Origin: a virus | Direction: 5' to 3' (one strand) | Length of the DNA stretch: 26,803 bases | Virus record (IMG/VR): IMGVR_UViG_3300028800_000279 | Span: 1 to 26,803 of that record | Shown: positions 16,701 through 25,100 of the stretch, piece after piece | Numbering within the stretch: position 1 is the stretch's first letter | Layout: each line of letters starts with the position of its first letter | The notes under the pieces: model-generated | Databases searched by the model: none | Seen by the model: only the letters and a program-made list of their open reading frames with translations | What the model was told of the DNA's origin: nothing | Translations under genes and position numbers: made by a program

Positions 16701-18026
16701 ATGTCCGTCAAGTCCAAGAAGGTCAAGCTGAACGAGGAAGAGTGGAAGCAGCTGGACCGCCTCACCACCGTCTTCAACAGCGGCGGCTATGACCCAACCA
16801 GCGGCGATTTCATGGACATGAAGGACGCGCTCGATGTTCAGAACGCGGCTTTCATGATTCCGCGCGCCATGACGCAGATTGTCCAGGAAGGCATCGAGCC
16901 CCTGCTGATCGGCACCAGCCTATTGCAGCGCATCGAATTCCAGCCTGGCATGCAGACTGTGTTTCCGATGGTCGAGCCCCTTCGCGCAGAAGAGGCCGGC
17001 GATGGCATGGATCTGCCCGTGTACAACATCAACATCGGCGGCGCCCAGTCGTTCGGCGTGACCGTCAAGAGACACGGTCTCCGTCTGAAGATTGCCAAGC
17101 GCTTCATCGACGAGAGCTCGTACCCGTGGGTCAACTTCTGGCTACGGCTTGCTGGCAACGCCCTCGCGCGCCACAAGGAAGAGTACATCTTCGACTTCAT
17201 CACCCGACTCGGCACGGTTGTCTTCGACAACTCGACCGCCGCGCGTCTGACCAATGCCCCGGTACAGCCCATCAAGGGTGTCACCACCGGTCGCAACTGG
17301 AAAGGCGTGTTGAACGGGTCCATGACAGTTGACGACGTCTTCGACATGTATGCGGCTGTTCTGCTCAACGGCTTCGTGCCCGACACCCTGCTGGTCCATC
17401 CGATGGCATGGTTAATGTGGGTAAAGGATCCGGTGATGAGGGAGTTCGCGATCCAGGCGGGCGGCGGAAGCTTCTTCGCCAACTTCACCGGCAACCCAGC
17501 CGTGTTGGGCAACAAGTTCTACAACAACGGCGGCTTGGGCGTAGGCCAAGGCCAGACGGGTCAGTATTCCGGCGGCAAGTTGACCGGTGGCGAAGTCAGT
17601 TCGCCCGAGGCCGGCAACTACCAGAACATGACCTCGGCCCCGCAGCTGCCGAACTACCTGGGACTGCCCTTCCGCATCCTGGTCAGCCCGTTCGTCAACT
17701 TCGACCCCGAGAACCGGGTAACCGACATCATGATGTTCAACAGCCGTAACCTCGGCGCCCTGATCGTGGACGAAGATCCCCATGTGAAGAGCTGGGAAGA
17801 CGGCCAGTACAACATCCAGAACATGTCGATCGAAGAGACCTACGGCTTCGGCATCCTCAACGAAGGCCAGGCCATCGCGGTCGCCAAGAACGTGAAGATC
17901 CGTCCGAACGAGTTTGTCATGCCGGCTCGCAGCGTGTTCAACCTCTCCGAGGCCAACAGCACCTTCACCGACCTGAGCTCCGCGGCGATCTTCGACGCGA
18001 CCACCCCGATTCCCGTCAACAACTAA
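16701..18026 (+). CDS. Major capsid protein (HK97-fold type)
   Basis: A 441-aa protein with the best ribosome binding site in the window: AGGAGGG eight bases before the ATG. It has a helical, charged N-arm (residues about 1-55), then IPRAMTQIVQEGIEPLLIGTSLL and RIEFQPGMQTVFPMVEPL. These are typical of large-phage HK97-fold capsid proteins at the entry to the fold. A PDTLLVHPMAWLMW segment sits near residue 230, a Gly/Asn-rich flexible stretch near 255-315, and beta-rich C-terminal strands (LPFRILVSPFVNF, then ALIVDEDPHVKSW). Size, position after protease/scaffold and strong translation signal all support the call. A short N-terminal arm could be cleaved by the upstream protease; no cut site was identified. 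Confidence 0.88.
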   Translation: MSVKSKKVKLNEEEWKQLDRLTTVFNSGGYDPTSGDFMDMKDALDVQNAAFMIPRAMTQIVQEGIEPLLIGTSLLQRIEFQPGMQTVFPMVEPLRAEEAGDGMDLPVYNINIGGAQSFGVTVKRHGLRLKIAKRFIDESSYPWVNFWLRLAGNALARHKEEYIFDFITRLGTVVFDNSTAARLTNAPVQPIKGVTTGRNWKGVLNGSMTVDDVFDMYAAVLLNGFVPDTLLVHPMAWLMWVKDPVMREFAIQAGGGSFFANFTGNPAVLGNKFYNNGGLGVGQGQTGQYSGGKLTGGEVSSPEAGNYQNMTSAPQLPNYLGLPFRILVSPFVNFDPENRVTDIMMFNSRNLGALIVDEDPHVKSWEDGQYNIQNMSIEETYGFGILNEGQAIAVAKNVKIRPNEFVMPARSVFNLSEANSTFTDLSSAAIFDATTPIPVNN

Positions 18027-18035
18027 GGTTGTTGA
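18016..18035 (+). other. Stem-loop with the capsid stop codon in its loop
   Basis: TCAACAAC (18016-18023) pairs perfectly with GTTGTTGA (18028-18035). The 4-nt loop TAAG contains the capsid stop codon. It is the first of three consecutive hairpins in the gap after the capsid gene. Confidence 0.6.
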
Positions 18036-18048
18036 ACGGCCAGTACCT

Positions 18049-18076
18049 CGATGGCGGCGGGCAACCGCCGCCATCG
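18049..18076 (+). terminator. Strong 12-bp GCAA-loop hairpin after the capsid gene
   Basis: CGATGGCGGCGG (18049-18060) pairs perfectly over 12 bp with CCGCCGCCATCG (18065-18076), closed by a stable GNRA-type tetraloop (GCAA). It begins 22 bases past the stop codon. No T-tract follows, so it could be a factor-assisted terminator, a transcript-end stabiliser or a processing site. Confidence 0.7.
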
Positions 18077-18098
18077 CTGCGTGATGAAGCCTTTGGTA

Positions 18099-18129
18099 CC
18101 TGCCTCGCGTGCTCCACACTAGAGGCAGG
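18099..18129 (+). promoter_or_regulatory. Stem-loop covering the next gene's ribosome binding site
   Basis: CCTGCCTC (18099-18106) pairs perfectly with GAGGCAGG (18122-18129) around a 15-nt loop. The right arm enters the AGGAGA ribosome binding site (18127-18132) of the gene starting at 18138, so folding would reduce its translation. Confidence 0.55.
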
Positions 18130-18137
18130 AGACTTTT

Positions 18138-18746
18138 ATGACCAAGAGCAAGTTGATCGTGATGCCCACCAAGGCGGAAATCGCCAAGTTGGGCAAATCT
18201 ACACCGGCCTCAAATGGACCAGCCTCGGTGGTTCTGGCTGGTGTGACCAAGGTGAAGACAGGCGACAACCTGTTGGGCCGCACCTTCATGTTGAATTCGG
18301 CGGTTACCACCAAGTTCCAGTGCGGTGGTTTCACCGTTGGGCCCATGCGCCCATTCGCTACTGTCACTCAGGATACGCAACAGGAACCGGTCCGCCGAGC
18401 GATCGCCGAAGGCAAGTTGGTTGACATCACCGGATCCGACCGGGCCAAGGGGATCAAGACCCGCCAGGGCGAGACCACCGAGGTCAAGGAAGAAGACACC
18501 GGTAAGAAGGTCTTTGTTGGCCAGGATTCCCACGGCAACCTCTACGTCGTAACCCCCAAGAACAAGACCGAGCAGAAGAAGCTCGAACGCGAGATCAAGA
18601 AGACAGGCACCATCAAGGCCGCCAAATACGCCAAGGCCGCAGAGAACCAGATCTCCTCTATCTCGCCGATCGTGACCGAAGAACTCTCCGAGGTACCTCC
18701 CGCCCATGGCAGCACCAAACGTTCTAGCCGTAAGCCCCGGAAATAG
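18138..18746 (+). CDS. Lysine-rich hypothetical protein downstream of the capsid gene
   Basis: A 202-aa basic protein with AGGAGA six bases before the ATG. The N-terminal about 90 residues look beta-rich (ASVVLAGVTKVKTGDNLLG, then CGGFTVGPMRPFATV). The C-terminal half is highly charged with Lys/Glu-rich segments (KTEQKKLEREIKKTG) and ends in a basic tail (STKRSSRKPRK). Its place after the capsid gene suggests a head-completion or head-tail connecting protein, but no motif confirms this. Its end overlaps the next gene by 41 bases. Confidence 0.75.
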   Translation: MTKSKLIVMPTKAEIAKLGKSTPASNGPASVVLAGVTKVKTGDNLLGRTFMLNSAVTTKFQCGGFTVGPMRPFATVTQDTQQEPVRRAIAEGKLVDITGSDRAKGIKTRQGETTEVKEEDTGKKVFVGQDSHGNLYVVTPKNKTEQKKLEREIKKTGTIKAAKYAKAAENQISSISPIVTEELSEVPPAHGSTKRSSRKPRK

Positions 18747-19413
18747 CGAGACCGATGTCGTTCTGGGCATCCAGATCGTCGTCACCTTCGATCAGGCAAT
18801 TGACACCACTACAATCGGTGATGCGACCTTCTCGCTGAGCGGCCCGGGCCAGACCCAGATCATTACTGCTCAGTCTGTGGCCACACTCAATCCTCTGCCT
18901 TCGACCGGCCGAGAGTACATTCCCGGCACGTTTGTCTTCTCCAGTGACGCCCAGGGTCGTACGGTCGTCACCTTCAGTCCCAAGCGCCCGCTGCGCAAGA
19001 ATGTCACCTACGACATCATGGTCGCCGGTGGCGGTGGTCTGCTGACCACCAAAGGCGTGCGCAATCCGGCCGGTGAGATGATGGTCAACTCCTACGAGTG
19101 GACCTTTACCACCGGTGACATCGACCTGGTAGTTCCGCCGCCCAGTTCGCCGATCACGGTTATGGAGTCGGACCTGGATCCTCAGACACTCCAGGTAAGC
19201 GTGGGTCAACCGGTGGGTAACGACCTGTCGCAGACGGTCATCATTCACTTCCCCGCCCCAATCGATCCGAGTTCGGTCGACCTGAGCCAGATTCAGATGA
19301 GCATTCAGGCGATTCTCGGAGATCCCACCATCTTCATCCCGCCCGGCCTGACACCGTCGGTGACCATCAATGGCAACGATCTGCTGATCACCGTTGCCGG
19401 TTGGCCTTCCTAA
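18706..19413 (+). CDS. SbsA-type Ig-like domain protein
   Basis: A 235-aa protein whose N-terminus resembles a bacterial Ig-like (SbsA-type) domain: VLAVSPGNSETDVVLGIQI, then VVTFDQAID, FSPKRPLRKNVTYDIMV and a closing YEWTFTTGD. A second, more diverged unit follows at about residues 145-235 (QTVIIHFPAPIDPSSVDLSQ). Such domains form beta-sandwiches and often decorate phage capsids or tails, where they can bind surfaces. It overlaps the previous gene by 41 bases. No signal peptide. Probably a virion surface protein, located between head and lysis genes. Confidence 0.8.
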   Translation: MAAPNVLAVSPGNSETDVVLGIQIVVTFDQAIDTTTIGDATFSLSGPGQTQIITAQSVATLNPLPSTGREYIPGTFVFSSDAQGRTVVTFSPKRPLRKNVTYDIMVAGGGGLLTTKGVRNPAGEMMVNSYEWTFTTGDIDLVVPPPSSPITVMESDLDPQTLQVSVGQPVGNDLSQTVIIHFPAPIDPSSVDLSQIQMSIQAILGDPTIFIPPGLTPSVTINGNDLLITVAGWPS

Positions 19414-19423
19414 GGACTCTTCA

Positions 19424-19870
19424 ATGACTTCCCTGACTGAACACGTCTCCCAAGAAGAGATGGGTGTCGTGGGTCAGGAACAGCGCTTGATCGATAACGC
19501 CACGTTCCTCAGCCAGCAATTGCTGGAACCCATTCGCCAACACTTCGCGCGCCCCGTGCGCCTGCACTGCGGATACCGCAACCCGGAACATAACGCCGCC
19601 GTGGGCGGCAAGCCCAACTCTTATCATCTCTACCAGGACGGACACGCCGCGGTCGATATCGACGTCATCGGCATGAGCCTGAGTTCTCTGTTCGAGTGGA
19701 TCTGCAGCGAGTCGAAGCTTCCCTTCGACGAAGCCATCCTCGAGCGCAACTCCGCCGGCGTCGCCGCCTGCGTTCACCTGCAGATCGATCGTTTCAACAA
19801 ACCCCGCCGTCTCGGATTCACCGGCTCGACCGGTGCGAGCACGCACTACACGCCGGTTACCGTTCGCTAG
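19424..19870 (+). CDS. M15-type peptidase (probable endolysin)
   Basis: A 148-aa protein like the peptidase M15 group, which cleaves peptide cross-links in cell-wall murein. Visible motifs are LHCGYRNPEHNAAVGG, then SYHLYQDGHAAVDID with likely metal ligands H68 and D78, FDEAILE (E107, likely catalytic) and ACVHLQ (H118, likely third ligand). The spacing between the first His and Asp is longer than in the usual SxHxxGxAxD motif. I chose ATG 19424, with AAGGA (from TAAGGA at the previous stop) seven bases upstream; the frame extends left to 19394 without support. No signal peptide, and a holin candidate lies directly downstream, so export through holin holes is likely. Confidence 0.85.
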   Translation: MTSLTEHVSQEEMGVVGQEQRLIDNATFLSQQLLEPIRQHFARPVRLHCGYRNPEHNAAVGGKPNSYHLYQDGHAAVDIDVIGMSLSSLFEWICSESKLPFDEAILERNSAGVAACVHLQIDRFNKPRRLGFTGSTGASTHYTPVTVR

Positions 19871-19890
19871 ACCTCTTCAAGGAGGCAATC

Positions 19891-20172
19891 ATGCCTAATC
19901 TCGCATCCCGCAACGCGGCGATCGCAATCCTGCTGATGCTGACCGTACTGGGCGGTATCGGATCGTTCTTCGCCTACAAGTGCAACCTTCCCGCGGCAGG
20001 TCTGGCCCTGATGGCCAGTTCTTTCAGTGGCGCCTGGAGTTCTCTGATGCTGGCTTTGAACGCCAGTCACCCTGAGACACCGACGTTTGCTGGGTTGTCT
20101 ACTCTGGCCCCTTATATTCCGCCCGATCCGCCGGCACCGCTCGCTGCCGTTCCTGACGAACCTGGGAAGTAG
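19891..20172 (+). CDS. Two-helix holin candidate
   Basis: A 93-aa protein with a strong AAGGAGG ribosome binding site five bases before the ATG. Two hydrophobic segments, AAIAILLMLTVLGGIGSFFAY (about 9-29) and LPAAGLALMASSFSGAWSSLMLAL (about 33-56), are separated by a short turn with Lys and Cys. A Pro-rich polar tail follows. Size, two-helix topology and location after the M15 peptidase fit a class II-type holin that times lysis by permeabilising the inner membrane. The upstream extension of this frame (to 19696) overlaps the peptidase gene and is not coding. No sequence family was recognised, so the role rests on topology and context. Confidence 0.65.
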   Translation: MPNLASRNAAIAILLMLTVLGGIGSFFAYKCNLPAAGLALMASSFSGAWSSLMLALNASHPETPTFAGLSTLAPYIPPDPPAPLAAVPDEPGK

Positions 20173-20174
20173 TC

Positions 20175-20867
20175 ATGAAGTTCTACCTCTGGATCGCGGC
20201 CGTCCGTAGGGTCGGCCGCTCTATTGTCCCCTGGGCTCTGATCGTCTTTCTGTGCTTCTCGTCGTTTGCGGCTTGGCGAGTGTCGCAGTTGGCAAAGAGT
20301 TCACGCGACGCCGTGATTACCGGCAACGACGTACTGTGGCAGGCCAGAACCACGGTCCGCGACGCCGACTGGGCAATCAATATCATTCGGTCGGAAGTTC
20401 ATCACTTGCTTTTGGAGTTAGGCCTGACCGCGGAAGAAGGTCGCAAACTATCGGTCTACGAACGCCAGCTGATCGAGAAAGAAAGTCCGCAGTTGATCGC
20501 CAAGATGAACCAGGCGCTCGACAACGCCAACCTGGTATTGACCAGCAGCCACACCACCATCAACACCCTTAACGACACCCTTAAACCGATCAAACCTTTG
20601 ATCGAGTCGACCACTCCGCTGGTGAACTCTGCCAAGACGGCGATCGACGACATCGACACGGCAGTCAAGAACCCCACCATTCCACTGATCGCCTCGCATG
20701 TTGAACACATGACCGCGTCCGGCGAACAGATCCTGTCTGACGGCGCGCGGGTAGTGCACAAGGCGACTGATCCTGCTCCCAAGAGCCGCGCCAAGCGGAT
20801 CTTCATGGGCGGACTTCAGTTGGTTGTCAAGATCCTTGAAGGCGCTGCTTACGCGCACGAGCTTTAA
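20175..20867 (+). CDS. Membrane-anchored helical protein (spanin-like candidate)
   Basis: A 230-aa protein starting two bases after the holin candidate (TAGTCATG), so likely coupled. A single hydrophobic helix near the N-terminus (IVPWALIVFLCFSSFAAW, about 17-34) follows a basic segment (RRVGRS). The rest is mainly amphipathic helix with heptad-like stretches (YERQLIEKESPQLIAKMNQALDN). The topology, short cytoplasmic end then long external helical part, resembles inner-membrane spanins, which fuse membranes in the last step of Gram-negative lysis. It is longer than typical spanins and no outer-membrane lipoprotein partner is visible. A different membrane-anchored role is possible. Confidence 0.55.
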   Translation: MKFYLWIAAVRRVGRSIVPWALIVFLCFSSFAAWRVSQLAKSSRDAVITGNDVLWQARTTVRDADWAINIIRSEVHHLLLELGLTAEEGRKLSVYERQLIEKESPQLIAKMNQALDNANLVLTSSHTTINTLNDTLKPIKPLIESTTPLVNSAKTAIDDIDTAVKNPTIPLIASHVEHMTASGEQILSDGARVVHKATDPAPKSRAKRIFMGGLQLVVKILEGAAYAHEL

Positions 20868-20879
20868 CCCTCCCAATCC

Positions 20880-20902
20880 GGAGGTCTTTGGAACAAGCCT
20901 CC
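20880..20902 (+). other. Bulged intergenic stem-loop
   Basis: GGAGG (20880-20884) pairs with CCTCC (20898-20902). After one bulged T, CTT (20886-20888) pairs with AAG (20895-20897) around a 6-nt loop. It lies 12 bases after the stop of the spanin-like gene, with no T-tract. Confidence 0.45.
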
Positions 20903-20930
20903 ACCTACCACACTCGAATAAGGAGTCATC

Positions 20931-21332
20931 ATGAACAAGTTTCTCTCTGTCATGGAAGTAATCGGCAAGGATTGTTTGAAGGCCCTGGGCGAAGTCGAGA
21001 AGTATCTGCCCACCGCCGCGGCCCTGGCTGCTATTCTCTTCCCTGGCCAGACCGGCACGATCGCGGCTGTGGTTACCGGCACGGACCTGATTCAGAAGGC
21101 CGTTGTTTCGGTCGAACAGAAGATGGCTGCCGCCGGCAAGACGCAGGGCAGCGGAGCCCAGAAGTTGGCCGACGTGTTGTCTCTCACCGTGCCTACGGTT
21201 ACTCAGCTGTTCGCACAGGCCGGGCTGAAGGTCGACCAGACCTACCTGACGAAGGTGGTCAACGCAGTCGTCGCCGTGCTCAACGTTCAGGCCTCAGCTG
21301 TCGCCGTGGAACCCACAGCGGTGAAGCCGTAA
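20931..21332 (+). CDS. Small hydrophobic-core protein near the lysis genes, unknown function
   Basis: A 133-aa protein with AAGGAG seven bases before the ATG. A moderately hydrophobic stretch (TAAALAAILFPGQTGTIAAVV, about residues 29-49) and a second weaker one (VVNAVVAVLNVQASAVAV, about 107-124) flank a soluble Ala/Lys/Gln segment. It could be a second lysis-related membrane protein or a small helical virion protein. It ends just before the best terminator-like hairpin in the window, marking a likely transcription unit end. No family recognised. Confidence 0.75.
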   Translation: MNKFLSVMEVIGKDCLKALGEVEKYLPTAAALAAILFPGQTGTIAAVVTGTDLIQKAVVSVEQKMAAAGKTQGSGAQKLADVLSLTVPTVTQLFAQAGLKVDQTYLTKVVNAVVAVLNVQASAVAVEPTAVKP

Positions 21333-21361
21333 TCTCGATCTAACCTGTACCATCACTCGAA

Positions 21362-21387
21362 GGCGGGAGAGGTCTCCCGCCCGTTTT
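21362..21387 (+). terminator. Rho-independent-type terminator
   Basis: GGCGGGAG (21362-21369) pairs with CTCCCGCC (21374-21381) around the loop AGGT, followed after two bases by four Ts (21384-21387). It lies 30 bases after the stop of the preceding gene and is the only hairpin in the window with a clear, though short, T-tract. It separates the lysis cassette from the next tail-gene group. Confidence 0.7.
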
Positions 21388-21411
21388 CCCTCCTCGCAGG
21401 TCCCAAATCCC

Positions 21412-22089
21412 ATGATCTATTCAGGCGACGTTTACACCTTCGTTCTCTCCCTTACCAAGACCGACGGCACGGTGTCCAGTGTGACTACCGCACCGGCTAT
21501 CAACGTCGTGCGTCTGAGCGACGGCGTTTCGATCGCCAACGGCGCCATGGCACTGGTTGCCAACACGCAGTTGGTTTACACGTTTCCGTGGAATACATCG
21601 AGTGTGCAGAACGGCGATTACATGGCTGTGGTCAGCTATGTTGCCGACGGCGTGGTTGTGACCAGTCGTATGTTTGACCGCGTGCGGATAGGCGACAGCC
21701 GGGTCACAGGCGCGGTCGCGCTTGACGCAACTGTGGCCAAGGATGCTTCGGTAGCCAAAGACACGACCGTGGCGCATGCCACCGACATTCAAGGCATTAA
21801 CCCGGCGAACTCCGCGACCATCCTGGCCATCAAGGCCAAGACCGACGCATTGCCGGCCGATCCCGCCTCGACCACCACGCTGAATGCTCTTTTGGCGCTG
21901 ATCAACGACATTCACGATGGACAGATCGGCAGTATGGTCATCGACAAGACCACGACCCCGTGGACCATGACCATCCGGCGCGACTCAACGCGCGCCACCA
22001 ACGCCGCCGACAACTCCGTTCTGGCCACCTACCAACTCAGCGAAGACAACAACGGCGCCCAGCGCCTGGCCGTTCCCGTCAGCCAGTAG
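21412..22089 (+). CDS. Probable virion/tail protein, unknown function
   Basis: A 225-aa protein. The N-terminal about 95 residues are beta-rich (YTFVLSLTKTDGTVSSV, then YTFPWNTSSVQNGDYMAVV), similar to an Ig-like sandwich. A short repetitive segment (DATVAKDASVAKDTTVAHATD) leads to a helical linker and a beta-rich C-terminus (TTPWTMTIRRDSTR). The repeated VAKD units resemble linkers in phage surface proteins. It precedes the large FN3 tail protein. The ribosome binding site is weak (GCAGG about 10 bases upstream). No family recognised. Confidence 0.75.
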   Translation: MIYSGDVYTFVLSLTKTDGTVSSVTTAPAINVVRLSDGVSIANGAMALVANTQLVYTFPWNTSSVQNGDYMAVVSYVADGVVVTSRMFDRVRIGDSRVTGAVALDATVAKDASVAKDTTVAHATDIQGINPANSATILAIKAKTDALPADPASTTTLNALLALINDIHDGQIGSMVIDKTTTPWTMTIRRDSTRATNAADNSVLATYQLSEDNNGAQRLAVPVSQ

Positions 22090-22101
22090 TTCCCTTCCCT
22101 C

Positions 22102-25100
22102 ATGTCTCAGCGAGTCGATCTCAGTTCGTACTACACCAAACGACAGGCGGATACGCACTTCCTGCACATTCCGCCTCCGCCCACGGCGCCAACCCTTGCG
22201 GTGGCGGGTAGCGGCGTTGTGTCCGAGTCGAATCAGACCTACGCCTATGTCGACATTCTGATCACCGATCCGACGGCACCTCCAGGTTGCCCGGCGGTCA
22301 ATCCCTACATCCAGGGTTACCTGGTTGAAATCACCTATTCAGCGGTCGATGGCACGCGTACGAAGTCGCTCTTTGTGCCGCACATTCCCACCGACGATGA
22401 CGCTTACCGACTGAGTTCTCTGCCGTGCGGCGTCACCCTGACATTCGAATTCTGGTCGGTAGACTTTGCCGGACAACGCAGCGCGACTTCCGCTACCGGC
22501 TCGGTACTGACCGCGCCTGACAACTTCCCGCCCGCGACGCCTGCCATTGTCGTCGAGATAGAACCGGATGGTCCCCACGTCGTCCTGACGAAACTCAACA
22601 ACGAAGCCGACTTCAACTACTATTCGTTGTTGCGCCGGCGGCAAGACGGTGTCTTTGCCGAGGTCAGCAAGTTCGTCAGCGGCGATTACCTGGATCAGAG
22701 TGTTCCTGTCACCGACTACTATTACTACCAGGTCCAGGCCTTCGACCTGTCGGGCAACTTCTCCACTTCCAACGAAGTAGGTCCGATTCTGCTGCAGGAG
22801 AGTATTCCGCAGCCACCGGTCGCCCTCGATCTCAGCCAGGGTTCGGCGACCGCCCAGGCCGACGGCAGCATCGTCCTTTCGTTTCCTGCCTCGCCCGACA
22901 TCACTGTGGTTTCCTATCACGTCTGGCGGCAGACGGTAGGAGGTGACGGTTTCTTGGTGCTGCTGGATACATTCAACAGTCCAGGGACCTCGCCGATCAC
23001 CTACACCGATGTCCATGCCATTGACGGCGTGTCCTACGTTTACAACGTCACCTGCATTCGCAGCAACACGCTGGAATCCGTTATGGCGACGACGACCCTG
23101 CAGGCGACCGCCGATCGCACGATCGCGCCTTCCGCGCCTGCTGGAGTCGAATTCTCCGGAGGTCTGGGATTGCTCAATATCTCCTGGACCGGAGATGCGG
23201 CCACGACCTTGTACGGTGTGAGTTGGCGTTTCGCTCAAGTAGGCGACCCGGGACTGACAACCTTTGGTGAGGAACTGCTGGTCCAGACATCGAGTCTGGA
23301 TCTGCGCGGTTTGCTCATGCCGACTACGGGCATGCCTCCCACCAAGGACGACCTGGCTAACGAGTTCGAAGTCAGGGTGCGAGCCTCCGATGGCAAGAAT
23401 TGGTCTGCCTATAACACGCCGCCAGCGATCATCACCTATCCTGAGTTAACCGGTTATCAGCCGGCAGACAGCACGCTCCCACCCGCACCCGTGACACTCA
23501 CAGTGGCGACTCCGCCCGACGGGTCGACGCAACTGCTGTGGACGACTCCCAATGTTACCGATCTGTGGGGTTACCAGGTCGAACAATGGGACAGCATTTC
23601 CCAGGAGTGGACGACGATTGCTCCGGTCAAAGATATTCTCCCCGGCAACAAGAGTTATTCGATCGTCGGCCTGGAACCTTACAGTTTGCAAGAGCGCAGT
23701 TACCGTTTCCGCGTACGTACCCTCGATAACACCGGCAACCTCAGCGAACTCAACCTGCTGGAGAATCCCAGTTTTGATGGAGATCTGAGTCTGTGGGCGG
23801 GATCCACCGAAGGTGGCGCCGTCGAAGCAGTGGTTACCGACAGTAGTCTGGCGAGGAATCAGAGTGGAAGTTGTCTGCGCAGCAACTGGGCTGCCGCGCC
23901 AAGCCAGCGCGCGGCGATTACAGATCCCGCACCTTATACAGCTTCGGTCTTCGTGCGCAGTGATGTTTCCAACGGCACGGCCAGTTTGCAACTGAACATT
24001 CTCGACATCTACGGCAGGTTGCTGGACACCCAAACAGTCTCGATCGCAACCAGCGCCGCCTATCAACGCCTGACTGTAACCGTCGACGCAAGTCCCGGCG
24101 CCGCGCAGGCCGCGGTTGTGTTGTTGGGCAATTCCAGCAACCCCACCCAGACCTTTCTGTGGGACGATGTTCAACTGGAACAGTTGCCGTTTGCCTCGCC
24201 ATACGGTTACGGCGTCTCGCCAGTTATCCAAGCATCGGCAAATGGCAACGGTCCGGCGGATTATCCCGGTCTGAAGTTCACAGCAACGGCGCAGCTGGGC
24301 GCGGTCTCTTTGCGCTGGAACAACCCGACGACGGCATTTATGCCAGCTCCGGGCATTCACAACGGCTACAAGGATTACATCAACGGAACCTTCCAGATCT
24401 TCCGTGCCAACTACGCCTACGGCCCGACCGAGGGAGCTGTACTAGACGTGCAAGCCTCCAATCTGTGGGTGATCGAGGTTGACGAGTTGGGAGATCTGGA
24501 TACCGGCTTGAACACAGGCACACCTTTGGACTTCGCTCTGGCCGACGCCTCAGGCGCTACCGCCTGGAGCATCGTTGTGGCCTCCGACGGCGCCATTACC
24601 ACTTCACCCGTAACAGTCAGTGGCCAACCGCTGGCCTGCCTGCTGGTAACCCCACTCGGCTCGTACTGGGTATTGGCTGTAACGGCTCAGGGTGAATTGA
24701 TCGTCGTCTCCAGCTACATCAAGATCGGCGAGATCCTGGCGTCGGTGGGTGACAACGCAGGTTTCGACGATCTGCAGGCCGATGAGTTGGTAGCCACCAC
24801 CTGGTATTACAAGTTGCGCGCGGTCGATCGTTTCGGCAACGTCGGCGCGTTCCTCAACGGTGGTGCTCCTATCTCGGCCACGACCCTGACGATTGCCGAC
24901 AAGGGCATTGCCAACGTCACCAGCGTCTCCGCGGCGCAAACCGCGGCGGACAGCGCCCTGACCAAGATCGGAGCAGTGACTGACACCAATGGCAACCTGC
25001 TGCTCAAGAACGTCACCCAGGTCAGCGATATCACAACGACGACGTTGAACGCCACCCAGCCGGCGGCGCTCATCACCGGCATGACGAATACCTTGACCAC

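Noticed and set aside
19696-19890. Leftward extension of the holin-candidate frame
   Set aside because: It overlaps the peptidase gene and gives an Arg-rich off-frame peptide, while a strong ribosome binding site marks ATG 19891.
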